From: Deltaproteobacteria bacterium
GTDB taxonomy: Bacteria; Myxococcota_A; Polyangia; Polyangiales; Ga0077539
Assembly: GCA_030694465.1 (NCBI GenBank)
Contig: JAUXYJ010000002.1
Coordinates: forward strand, 79,817-143,816
Length of the DNA stretch: 64,000 nucleotides
Direction: 5' to 3'
Shown piece after piece: positions 1-7,166 of this stretch (position 1 is the first letter of the stretch; each line of letters starts with the position of its first letter). Both the position numbers and the translations under genes were made by a program. The notes beneath the pieces were generated by a model, which made no database searches, was not told the DNA's origin, and worked only from the letters and a program-made list of their open reading frames with translations.

Positions 1-1
1 G

Positions 2-538
2 TGCGACGCGCTGGGCGTGCACGAGGTCCACGCGATCGAGGCCCAGAGCCAAGTTCGGCTGACCCATCGCGTGAGCAAAGGCGTCGAAAAATGGATGCGC
101 TTGCAGCGACACAGCACCCCCGCGGAGTGCGCCAAGACCCTGCGTGACCGAGGCTACAAGCTCTACGTCGCGGACATGCGCGCAGACATCACACTTGAGC
201 AAATCGCACAGCAGCCACAGGTCGCCCTCGCGTTTGGCAACGAGCACGCCGGAATCTCTGACGAGCTCATGGCCTGCGCAGATGGCGCGTTTTGCATCCC
301 GATGACCGGCATGGTCGAGAGCTTTAACGTCTCGGTCGCCGCAGGGATCGCCCTGTTCGCCGCCACACGCAACCGGCCCGGAAACCTCAGCCCCTCCGAA
401 CGCGCCGAGCTCCGCGCGAGGTTTCTCATGGAGAGCATCCGCGGCGCCGAACACGTCCTCGAACGCGCCGCCAAAGCCATCGCGCGTGGCGAAGACCCAA
501 GCGCAACAATCGCCGCGATTTCACAGGAAATTCAGTGA
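2..538 (+). CDS. trmH: tRNA/rRNA 2'-O-methyltransferase, TrmH (SpoU) family, 5' truncated
   Basis: SPOUT-class SAM-dependent RNA ribose 2'-O-methyltransferase, most like TrmH, which makes Gm18 in tRNA. The window opens inside the gene: the frame is open from base 2 and the first visible residues (CDALGVHEVHAIE) match the interior of the catalytic domain, where family members read RTAEAFGV..VHVIE. The GTG at 17 is therefore not the real start. SPOUT motif 2 (LAFGNEHAGIS) and motif 3 (IPMTGMVESFNVSVA) of the trefoil knot are intact. The C-terminal tail (RARFLMESIRGAEHVLER) is the helical extension typical of TrmH rather than RlmB. The TGA overlaps the GTG start of the next gene, so the two are probably translationally coupled. 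Substrate is inferred from the family only. Confidence 0.88.
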   Translation, partial: CDALGVHEVHAIEAQSQVRLTHRVSKGVEKWMRLQRHSTPAECAKTLRDRGYKLYVADMRADITLEQIAQQPQVALAFGNEHAGISDELMACADGAFCIPMTGMVESFNVSVAAGIALFAATRNRPGNLSPSERAELRARFLMESIRGAEHVLERAAKAIARGEDPSATIAAISQEIQ

Positions 539-1545
539 GTTATCCAAAGCACACCCCGCGCATCGTCCGCGTCGAGCAGCCCCCCTGGATGGTCGCGATC
601 GCCCTCGGCTGCGCGACCTTCAGCACTGCCGTGGGCTACATGGCCGGCGCGCGCGCGTTTCGCCCGCCCTCGCACGGCGCCGAGCAGCCCACAAACACCG
701 CGCCCGACACGCAAGCGAACGACGAAGACGCCCAAGCTCCCGCGACCCCCACCGACGCAAGCACGACCGCAGCCCCAGCGCCCCACGCGCCCGCCGTCCC
801 CGTGCGCGTCACCCGCGTCGATGTGCAAGCGTGTGGCGACGGCGATGAGCTCGACACCGTGGGCGAACGCTGCCAAGCGAACCCCGCGATCGAGCAATTT
901 CTCCGCGCCGCGATGACCCGCCTCGGAGACTGCCCCGCAGCGCTCATCGCAGGACAAAACCCAGCCCAAGTGCTCTCGCTCGGTCTGCGCGTGGACTTCA
1001 CCCGGCGCCTTGTGACGCCTACTCAGGGACGCGCGAGCTCCATCCGCGACCCGCTCACCTTTGTCGCCTGCGCAAGAGGCCGCGAGGCCCTCGGATCCCT
1101 TGAGCCGCTGTGGTCTCTCCCGCACAGCAAAAATCGCTACATGTTCATCCTCGCGATGCGCTTTGGCCCCGTCCCAAGTGGCGCAACTACGCCCGAGCCC
1201 GTCGCACCCGTCGCACCCGTCGCGCCCACTGCGCCCATCGCGCCCATCGCACCCGTCGCGCCCACTGCAACCCCAGACCCCAACGACCCCACGCTCTCTT
1301 TGCCCGTGACGGTGTTTATGGGCGGGGCTCCGATGAACCACGAGGCCGTCCACGTGACCTGGTCCCGCGCGCTGATCCGCGCAGAACCCCGCAACGGCGC
1401 AGTGATCACCCGCTTGGCCTACAACACACAGCTGACCCTCGAAGCACGCAGCGGGAGCTGGTACCGCGTGCGTTGGCCCCGTGGAACCGGCTGGGTCTTC
1501 GCAGACGCCATCGGGCTCGGATCGAGCACGCCCGCGACGCCCTAG
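535..1545 (+). CDS. membrane-anchored protein with Pro-rich linker and C-terminal bacterial SH3 domain
   Basis: Unknown 336-aa envelope protein. One transmembrane helix at about residues 19-38 is followed by a Pro/Ala/Thr-rich linker, a globular section at about 97-212 holding four Cys, a tandem Pro-Val-Ala-Pro segment at about 221-245, and a C-terminal SH3_3-type domain at about 276-330 (..RAEPRNGAVITRL.., ..GSWYRVRW..GWVFAD..). Such SH3 domains often bind peptidoglycan or ligands in the periplasm. It starts with GTG in a GTGA overlap with the upstream methyltransferase stop, which supports the start. Its stop shares a 4-base CTAG with the stop of the convergent gene. No enzymatic motif seen; function not assigned. 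Confidence 0.8.
   Translation: MSYPKHTPRIVRVEQPPWMVAIALGCATFSTAVGYMAGARAFRPPSHGAEQPTNTAPDTQANDEDAQAPATPTDASTTAAPAPHAPAVPVRVTRVDVQACGDGDELDTVGERCQANPAIEQFLRAAMTRLGDCPAALIAGQNPAQVLSLGLRVDFTRRLVTPTQGRASSIRDPLTFVACARGREALGSLEPLWSLPHSKNRYMFILAMRFGPVPSGATTPEPVAPVAPVAPTAPIAPIAPVAPTATPDPNDPTLSLPVTVFMGGAPMNHEAVHVTWSRALIRAEPRNGAVITRLAYNTQLTLEARSGSWYRVRWPRGTGWVFADAIGLGSSTPATP
1201..1269 (+). repeat. in-frame 9-bp tandem repeat coding Pro-Val/Thr/Ile-Ala
   Basis: About seven to eight copies of a degenerate 9-base unit (cccgtcgca and variants) encode the Pro-Val-Ala / Pro-Thr-Ala / Pro-Ile-Ala linker in front of the SH3 domain. It is likely a length-variable spacer across the periplasm. A comparable unit occurs in the FHA gene near 3.8 kb. 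Confidence 0.75.
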
Positions 1546-2039
1546 CGCTTGTTGACTGCGCCCTGAGTGCTCGCCTTTTGCAGGTGAACAACAGCTTCGT
1601 CGAAGCTCGCGAAGACCTCAAATGTGCCGCCGTTTTCGCGACGGATTCGATTGAGCTGGAGCTTTCCCGTCGCAGTCGCCACCAAGATGGCCACGTGCGC
1701 AAACCGAGCTAACAGCGGATCAAAATGCTTGCGCGAAAACTCTTCGAACGTTGGATCACTGCGGAGCGGCACCAGACGCGTGTCGAAGAGCAGCTTGGTC
1801 GCCGACACGCCTCGGTTGAGCAACCCGCGCATGCCGTCCACAGTGGCCGAGGCGTCACTGAGCGTCTTGTAGGGCGCAGAGCTCCGGATGACCCACAAGA
1901 TTGAGTGCATTTTTGCAGCGCGAATCCACATAAACTCGTCGCGATAAAGGGTCTCGCTGAATAGGTCTTCCATCGTAGATCGAGGGATATGCCTCCCGAC
2001 CAACGTGACGGCAAGCCCTCCCCGCGAACGCACAGTCAC
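1542..2039 (-). CDS. conserved hypothetical, STAS/SpoIIAA-like in outline
   Basis: About 165 aa from the start used here. The protein opens with a strand pattern (TVRSRGGLAVTLVG), an amphipathic middle, then hydrophobic beta-alpha segments (ATKLLFDTRLVP, VAILVATATGKLQLNRI, FEVFASFDEAVVHL). This resembles the STAS/SpoIIAA-like proteins common in myxobacteria, in which a modified anti-sigma-antagonist fold ends with a 'FASFDEA' helix; I call that resemblance, not membership. The frame is open further upstream to 2186, but that part is Arg/Pro-rich and would run into the divergent FHA gene, so I take an internal GTG. The exact start (2039 or 2033) is uncertain because no clear Shine-Dalgarno is present. 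Stop overlaps the convergent SH3 gene by 4 bases. Confidence 0.65.
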   Translation of the reverse strand: MTVRSRGGLAVTLVGRHIPRSTMEDLFSETLYRDEFMWIRAAKMHSILWVIRSSAPYKTLSDASATVDGMRGLLNRGVSATKLLFDTRLVPLRSDPTFEEFSRKHFDPLLARFAHVAILVATATGKLQLNRIRRENGGTFEVFASFDEAVVHLQKASTQGAVNKR

Positions 2040-2202
2040 CGCGTGGCGCGAAAGCGGACCCCAAGGATCGCGATCAGAAAATACATGAAACGTTGACCTG
2101 CGAACGCGCAACCCTCTACGCTCCGCCGTCGGTGAGCATGGTTGTGATCGCGTGGGTCTCAATGGCTGCACCAATTGTCTCTTCACGTCGCTCAGGGCGC
2201 AG

Positions 2203-3297
2203 ATGGAACCGGTAATCGGCTACGCGTGTGGGCGCTGCGATACGTTCGCCCCACTTGAACAAGAAGTCTGTGGGCACTGTAGTGCGCCCCTAGGCTTTGC
2301 GACTCCACGTGGTGCATCGGCAGAAGTCCCGCAGCTCAACGTAGCCGCGAGCGAGAGCCCCGTCGCGGCACCTGAAGAGACTTCAATCTATCGGACGGAC
2401 CCTGTGTCCGCCAGCCAACCAGCGCTCGCACAAGAGACCCCGCCGATGGTGGTGGGGCCCGTGCGATTGCCAGTTGGTTTCGTTGTGACGGAGGCACTGA
2501 TGGAGCAAGCACGCAACTACGTCTGCAAGAACTGCTACACACCCGTTCCGCAAGGGCACAAATTCTGTGGTCGATGCGGCGCGAGTGTCCCTCGCGAGGT
2601 GATGTCGGCTCAGACCATGCTCTTGTCCAAGATGCTCGAGCCCGGCAAAGCCAAGCTCGTGGTCATCAAGGGCGAAGGTGTCTCGAGCGACCCCAACGAC
2701 GAGACCGTCTACCTCTTGGGTGGACGACAACACTTCACCGGGCGCACCCAAGGGCAGATCGTGTTCGATCGCGACCCCTGGATTTCACCGAAGCACGCCA
2801 ATTTTTACTACCGTGACGACGGCAAGCTCGTGCTCCGTGACGAAGGCTCGCTCAACGGCGTGTTTCTTCGCTTGCGCCAGCCCGTAGAGCTCCAACCTGG
2901 CGACACGTTCTTGGCAGGCGAGCAAGTGTTTCAGCTTGAAGCTGCGTCGCGTGACTCGGATCAACCCGAGGCCGATGGGACGTACTTTTACTCTTCACCC
3001 AAGCGCCCCTCGAACTTTCGCATCGTGCAGCTCCTCCGTGGGGGCGTCTCCGGGATGCTCATCTGTGCGCGCGACACCGTCACCATCGGCCGTGACGGTT
3101 GCGAAATGAACTTCCCCAACGACGCGTACATGTCCGGCCATCACTGCAAAATCGAGGCGACCGCCAACCGATTTACGCTCACCGACACGGGCAGCAAGAA
3201 CGGCACATACATCCGCGTCCGTGGCGAGCGCGAGCTCTCACACGGCGACTATGTCTTCATGGGACGAGAGCTTCTTCGCGTGGATATTTCCGCATGA
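2203..3297 (+). CDS. double zinc-ribbon, double FHA-domain protein
   Basis: 364 aa. Two four-Cys zinc ribbons (Cys9/12/23/26 and Cys108/111/122/125) separated by a flexible Pro/Ala/Glu linker, then two forkhead-associated domains at about 160-240 and 280-360. Both FHA cores keep the phosphothreonine-binding signature: the first as GRTQ...SPKHAN...GSLNGVF, the second as IGRDG...SGHHC...GSKNGTY. FHA domains read Thr phosphorylation, so a role downstream of Ser/Thr kinases (abundant in myxobacteria) is likely. I prefer the ATG at 2203, which begins just before the first ribbon; a GTG at 2152 is in frame but adds an unrelated 17-residue lead. The next gene on the same strand, 96 bases away, is a paralogue with the same architecture. 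Confidence 0.82.
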   Translation: MEPVIGYACGRCDTFAPLEQEVCGHCSAPLGFATPRGASAEVPQLNVAASESPVAAPEETSIYRTDPVSASQPALAQETPPMVVGPVRLPVGFVVTEALMEQARNYVCKNCYTPVPQGHKFCGRCGASVPREVMSAQTMLLSKMLEPGKAKLVVIKGEGVSSDPNDETVYLLGGRQHFTGRTQGQIVFDRDPWISPKHANFYYRDDGKLVLRDEGSLNGVFLRLRQPVELQPGDTFLAGEQVFQLEAASRDSDQPEADGTYFYSSPKRPSNFRIVQLLRGGVSGMLICARDTVTIGRDGCEMNFPNDAYMSGHHCKIEATANRFTLTDTGSKNGTYIRVRGERELSHGDYVFMGRELLRVDISA

Positions 3298-3393
3298 AAT
3301 CACCTCGTCACCCACACACTCACCCCGCTGTTAGCGCCCACGTGACGCCCCCAGCGCAAACCTTTTTGGTCTGAGTGAGGACCGGAGCGCCCA

Positions 3394-4530
3394 ATGATTA
3401 ATTGCCCTAAGTGCAGCCGCGACAATCAAGACCACTACAAGTTCTGCCTCGGATGCGGCAGCGAGCTCCCTCGCGCAGGCGGCGGTGCCAAGCCCTTTAA
3501 CCCCACTCCCCCCGCCGGCGTGCCCGCGGTCTCTGCAGCGCCCCCCGTCGCCGCAGTGAACCCCTTCGCAGGGACCGCTCCCGCAGCAGGCAACCCCTTT
3601 GGCCAGCCCCCCGCAGGTGGCCTAGGCCAAGCCGCAGGGCCCCCGCGCCCCGTAAGCCAGCCCGCTCAGTCAGCCCAGGCAGCTCCCCCTGCCGCAGGCC
3701 CACGCTTCGCCGCCACGTGTGGCCAGTGCTCGTCGCCCAACCCCGGCAACAAGCGCTACTGCCTCACCTGCGGCTTTGACCTCACCGTCGCCGAAGCCCC
3801 CGCCGCAAGCGCGTTCGCCCCCGTAGCCCCCGTAGCCCCCGTAGCTCCCGTGGCTCCCGTAGCTCCCGTGGCTCCCATCGCGGCCGCAGCGCCTGCCATT
3901 CAAGTGCAGCTCACCCTCATCCGCCCCGATGGCTCCGAGGGTGGCTCGTTTGCCCTTGGACAGGGCCCAACACGGGTAGGCCGCAGCGCAGACGCGCTCT
4001 TCGCGAGCGACGCGTACCTCTCGCCGCAACATGCTGTATTTACAGCACAAAATGGCCAACTCACCGTGCGCGATGACGGCTCTCTCAACGGAGTCTTCGT
4101 GCGCATCGAGCGCCAAGTCCCCATCGATCTCCCCAATGGGCAGGTCTTTCGTGTGGGCCAAGAGATCCTCCGTTTTGACGCCTTCGGCCCCATCGCCCTC
4201 GAGGCCGACGGAACCGAACGCCAAGGCGCACAGGTCGAAGGCCTCGTAGGCCGCATCACGCTGCTCGTCGGTCGCGAGACCACAGGCAACGCGTTTCCGA
4301 TCCCCGTCACGGGACTGTTTCTCGGTCGCGAGCGCGGAGACATCTTGTTTCCCGAAGATGGCTACGTCTCTGGGCTCCACGCGCAGCTCATTTGGGATGG
4401 CGCAAAGCTCACACTCACCGACCTCAACAGCTCCAACGGGACCTACCTCCGCGTCGGCGGTGAGCACCCACTCAAGAGCGGCGACCTGCTCTTGCTAGGG
4501 CAGCAGCTCTTTCGCGTCACCATCGGCTGA
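3394..4530 (+). CDS. double zinc-ribbon, double FHA-domain protein (paralogue of upstream gene)
   Basis: 378 aa with the same order of parts as its upstream neighbour: zinc ribbon (Cys4/7/18/21), a long Pro/Ala linker, a second ribbon (Cys109/112/123/126), a Pro-Val-Ala repeat at about 142-162, and two FHA domains at about 171-265 and 285-378. The FHA pThr-site residues are present (GRSAD..SPQHA..GSLNGVF; GRERGD..SGLHAQ..NSSNGTY). The starting ATG is followed directly by the first Cys pair, and GAGGAC lies a few bases upstream. The tandem arrangement points to gene duplication followed by linker divergence. Likely a cytoplasmic phosphothreonine adaptor; partner unknown. Confidence 0.85.
   Translation: MINCPKCSRDNQDHYKFCLGCGSELPRAGGGAKPFNPTPPAGVPAVSAAPPVAAVNPFAGTAPAAGNPFGQPPAGGLGQAAGPPRPVSQPAQSAQAAPPAAGPRFAATCGQCSSPNPGNKRYCLTCGFDLTVAEAPAASAFAPVAPVAPVAPVAPVAPVAPIAAAAPAIQVQLTLIRPDGSEGGSFALGQGPTRVGRSADALFASDAYLSPQHAVFTAQNGQLTVRDDGSLNGVFVRIERQVPIDLPNGQVFRVGQEILRFDAFGPIALEADGTERQGAQVEGLVGRITLLVGRETTGNAFPIPVTGLFLGRERGDILFPEDGYVSGLHAQLIWDGAKLTLTDLNSSNGTYLRVGGEHPLKSGDLLLLGQQLFRVTIG
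3816..3880 (+). repeat. in-frame 9-bp tandem repeat coding (Pro-Val-Ala)n
   Basis: About seven units of a gccccc-gta / gctccc-gtg type 9-mer encode the Pro-Val-Ala linker between the second zinc ribbon and the first FHA domain. Near-identity of adjacent units suggests slippage expansion. Confidence 0.75.
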
Positions 4531-4551
4531 GCGCAGCGCCCTCTCAGAGAG

Positions 4552-4565
4552 AGTGTGGCCACACT
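4552..4565. terminator. 14-bp perfect palindrome between convergent genes
   Basis: AGTGTGGCCACACT lies in the 38-base gap between two convergent stops, just after CTCTC-aga-GAGAG (about 4541-4553). Either could form a short hairpin in both transcripts, so a bidirectional terminator is a reasonable guess. There is no U-tract, and a loop-less palindrome could instead be a protein site. Confidence 0.35.
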
Positions 4566-4568
4566 TCG

Positions 4569-5480
4569 CTATGCGAGCTGCGGCGCGATCTCTGCCAGAG
4601 CCTCGCCCGCAGAGAACACACGCTCATCGAGAAACCCAAGCAGCGCGGGGTTGACCAGCTCGGGCTGCTCAATGGGCAACGTGTGCGTCGCGTCGGCGAC
4701 CTCGAGCAACACGGCATCTTTGATTGAGCGTGCCATTTGCCTCGCCAATCGCGGCGGCGTAAAGCTGTCGCGCCCCGCAGCGAGCACAAACGTCGGGCAA
4801 TCAATGTGATGCAACAGGTCCTCAGCGCTGTGCCTGCCCGCGTGCTCTAAGAGCGTGAGATAGACCTGCGGATCGATGCGCGCGAGGTGCTCAAAGTAGG
4901 GCCGCATGTCCTCTTCGCGGCCACGCACGGGGTCGACTTCGCCGAGCGCCCACGCGACCCGCAGCGCGAGCGATGGAGGCGTGTTGGAGATCATCCCGCG
5001 CACAAGCACCGGAAACTTCGCCGCAAATGACCGCAGTGATGGCAGCGCCTTCGCGAGCGCATCGGTCCCGTGAAAGGTCTGCGTCACTCTGCCGTACGAG
5101 CCACACAGAAGCGCGAGGCCCACGACCCGCTCTGGCGCCATACGGTAGGCCTCGAGGCACACCTGCACGCCCATCGAGTGCCCGGCGATCACGACCCGCC
5201 CCACCTGGGCGGCGTCGAGGACGCGCCAGAGATCCTGGGCCATGTGCGTGATGGTCATGGTGTCGCGATCCCGCGGAGGGTCGCTCTCGCCGTGGCCGCG
5301 GTAGTTCCAGTGGACGACGCGCAGACCGCGAGCAAGAAGCGCGGGGCGAAGGTATTTCCACACGAAACCCTCGCACAAGATGCCATCGCAGAGCACCACT
5401 GTGTGCGGACCCGAGCCCCACACTCGAAACCACAGCTTCGCACCATCCACCGCGTCGCAACGCCCTTCGAGCTCGTTCAT
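4569..5480 (-). CDS. alpha/beta hydrolase
   Basis: 303 aa alpha/beta-fold hydrolase. The nucleophile elbow GHSMG puts the catalytic Ser at residue 102. The oxyanion/cap region reads WNYRGHGESD, an acidic residue sits in GRDSFTPP, and the catalytic His in DATHTLPIEQPE close to the C-terminus, so the triad is complete. No signal peptide, so it is cytoplasmic. Members range over esterases, lactonases, epoxide hydrolases and C-C hydrolases, and sequence alone does not give the substrate. A small ribbon-helix-helix-type gene lies 58 bases upstream on the same strand and may be co-transcribed. Confidence 0.87.
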   Translation of the reverse strand: MNELEGRCDAVDGAKLWFRVWGSGPHTVVLCDGILCEGFVWKYLRPALLARGLRVVHWNYRGHGESDPPRDRDTMTITHMAQDLWRVLDAAQVGRVVIAGHSMGVQVCLEAYRMAPERVVGLALLCGSYGRVTQTFHGTDALAKALPSLRSFAAKFPVLVRGMISNTPPSLALRVAWALGEVDPVRGREEDMRPYFEHLARIDPQVYLTLLEHAGRHSAEDLLHHIDCPTFVLAAGRDSFTPPRLARQMARSIKDAVLLEVADATHTLPIEQPELVNPALLGFLDERVFSAGEALAEIAPQLA

Positions 5481-5538
5481 CGCCCCTACGGTGAAACCCT
5501 CCCCAGGGTCTCGTCAACGAATACCAACCACCAGGGTG

Positions 5539-5751
5539 TCAGTCTTCTTCGCGGCCACGCTCGTCATCGGGCCCGTCATCCGGAACATCGTTGACCGAGG
5601 GCAGCTTACGGATGTCCGTGCGTGCCAATTTCCAAGCCCGCTGCATCACCCATGAGAGCGAGCGATCCAATCGCGCCGCCTCTTGCTGGATCTCCTGCAG
5701 CATGGACTCAGGGAAGTAAAGACTCTGCTTTCTCTTATCGCTCTGTGCCAT
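5539..5751 (-). CDS. small TIGR04563-type protein, ribbon-helix-helix-like
   Basis: 70 aa. The first ~45 residues (KQSLYFPESMLQEIQ, ARLDRSLSWVMQRAWKLAR) match the pattern I recall for TIGR04563, a small family of Myxococcales with a predicted ribbon-helix-helix (CopG/MetJ-like) fold: one beta strand (SLYFP) and two helices. The C-terminal tail is strongly acidic (DDGPDDERGREED). A DNA-binding regulatory role is inferred from the fold. It is divergent from the PLP enzyme gene across a 221-base region that holds a strong inverted repeat, so it may control that promoter or its own; nothing in the sequence proves this. Confidence 0.75.
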   Translation of the reverse strand: MAQSDKRKQSLYFPESMLQEIQQEAARLDRSLSWVMQRAWKLARTDIRKLPSVNDVPDDGPDDERGREED

Positions 5752-5909
5752 AAATCTACCTCTCCCTCACCGTTGACAACGCTGCACCAAAACCCACGCA
5801 AAGACCACACAATCCTTCGCGCACCTTGTGCAAACACACTGTGCATCTTGGCAATTTTACAAGCCTACTTGTCAATGAGAAGCGAACAACACCGACGCAA
5901 ACCTCACGC

Positions 5910-5951
5910 GCTGTTCACCTAGAGTGTCAACTCCACCCCCAAGTGAACAGC
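5910..5951 (+). promoter_or_regulatory. 9-bp inverted repeat in leader of PLP enzyme gene
   Basis: GCTGTTCAC and GTGAACAGC are perfect 9-base complements separated by 24 bases, ending 12 bases before the GAGGG ribosome-binding site of the downstream gene. Just upstream, an ATG at 5875 opens a 15-codon Arg/His-rich reading frame (MRSEQHRRKPHALFT) whose stop lies in the spacer. Could be an mRNA hairpin or an operator. No known riboswitch recognised. Confidence 0.4.
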
Positions 5952-5972
5952 CGTCATGCGACCGAGGGATCT

Positions 5973-7160
5973 ATGTCTAACAGTAAATTTCCAGCTAACT
6001 CTACGCTCGCAGTCCACGGCGGCGAGCACTGGCCCAAGCCCCACAACGCCATCACGACCCCCATCAGCGCCACGGCCACGTACAGCTTTCGAGACACCGC
6101 CGAGCTGGTCTCGTTCATGGAGGGAGACATCGCCCGCGAAGAGTACGGTCGCTACGGAAACCCCACAGTTTCAGCGCTCGAAGCCAAGCTCGCTGCCCTC
6201 GAAGGCACCGAACGCGCCCTCGCCTTTGCGAGCGGCATGGCCGCGATCACTACGGCCATTTTCGCGCTGGTAAAGTCCGGCTCGCATGTCGTCTTGTTTC
6301 GCGACTGCTATCGCCGCACCCGGCAATTTGTCACACAGACCCTCGATCGCTTCGGTGTCACCCACACGCTCGTAGACTCCGGCGACATGGCCGGGCTCGC
6401 GCAAGCCATCCGCCCCGAGACGCGCTTGGTCATCTCCGAAGCGCCCACCAATCCCTACCTGCACGTGCTCGATCTCGACGCCATGGTGGCCGTCACAAAG
6501 CAACATCGGTCAGTCAAAACGCTGATCGACGCGACCTTTGCGACACCGGTCAACCTTCGCCCGAGCGACCACGGCGTAGACCTCATCGTGCACAGCGCGA
6601 CCAAGTACTTCGGCGGCCACAACGACGTCCTCGGAGGCACCGTCGCCGGAAACACCGCGCTGATTTCGCTCGTCCAAGAAGCCCGCGATGTCCTCGGCGG
6701 CATCATGGACCCACACGCCGCGTACCTGATTATTCGCGGGCTCAAGACCCTTGGACTTCGCGTTGCTCAGCAAAATCGCAGCGCACTCGCGATCGCTCAC
6801 GCACTCGAAGCGCACCCCAAAGTCCGCGCGGTGCACTACCCAGGGCTCGCGAGCCACGGCTCACACGCCAACGCGTCACGGCAAATGCGCGGCTTCGGCG
6901 GCGTGGTCTCTTTTGAAATCGCTAGCGATTTAGCAGGGACTGGGCGCTTTATCGACGCGCTCACCATCCCCCGCATTGGCCCCTCGCTCGGCGGCGTCGA
7001 GAGCCTCGTCGAGCAGCCCGCCCTGATGAGCTTCTACAATCTCACCACCGAGCAGCGCGAAGCCGTAGGCATCAAAGACTCGCTCGTGCGCTACGCGGTG
7101 GGCATCGAAGAGACTGACGATTTGCTCGTCGATCTGATGCGCGCGCTTGAGAGCGTCTAA
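5973..7160 (+). CDS. trans-sulfuration/aspartate PLP enzyme (cystathionine gamma-synthase/lyase family)
   Basis: 395 aa Cys/Met-metabolism PLP-dependent enzyme (fold type I). Hallmarks: the early YGRYGNPT loop, FASGMAAI, the EAPTNPYLHVLD segment with DATFATP, and the PLP-lysine motif HSATKYFGGH with Lys211. Length is usual for cystathionine gamma-synthase, cystathionine beta/gamma-lyase, O-succinylhomoserine sulfhydrylase and methionine gamma-lyase, which cannot be split by eye. The frame extends upstream to 5826, but the ATG at 5973 has GAGGG eight bases before it and starts where homologues start. It is monocistronic, and a convergent MFS gene ends 6 bases after its stop. Confidence 0.87.
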   Translation: MSNSKFPANSTLAVHGGEHWPKPHNAITTPISATATYSFRDTAELVSFMEGDIAREEYGRYGNPTVSALEAKLAALEGTERALAFASGMAAITTAIFALVKSGSHVVLFRDCYRRTRQFVTQTLDRFGVTHTLVDSGDMAGLAQAIRPETRLVISEAPTNPYLHVLDLDAMVAVTKQHRSVKTLIDATFATPVNLRPSDHGVDLIVHSATKYFGGHNDVLGGTVAGNTALISLVQEARDVLGGIMDPHAAYLIIRGLKTLGLRVAQQNRSALAIAHALEAHPKVRAVHYPGLASHGSHANASRQMRGFGGVVSFEIASDLAGTGRFIDALTIPRIGPSLGGVESLVEQPALMSFYNLTTEQREAVGIKDSLVRYAVGIEETDDLLVDLMRALESV

Positions 7161-7166
7161 GCGCTC

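Noticed and set aside
532..1353. 273-residue minus-strand frame with Asp-Gly-Cys repeats
   Set aside because: It is the complement of the Pro-Val-Ala coding repeat of the SH3 gene, which has a coupled start, a transmembrane segment and an SH3 domain.
5773..5778. TTGACA as a -35 box for the PLP enzyme gene
   Set aside because: No acceptable -10 hexamer at 16-18 bases; the hexamer alone is too common.
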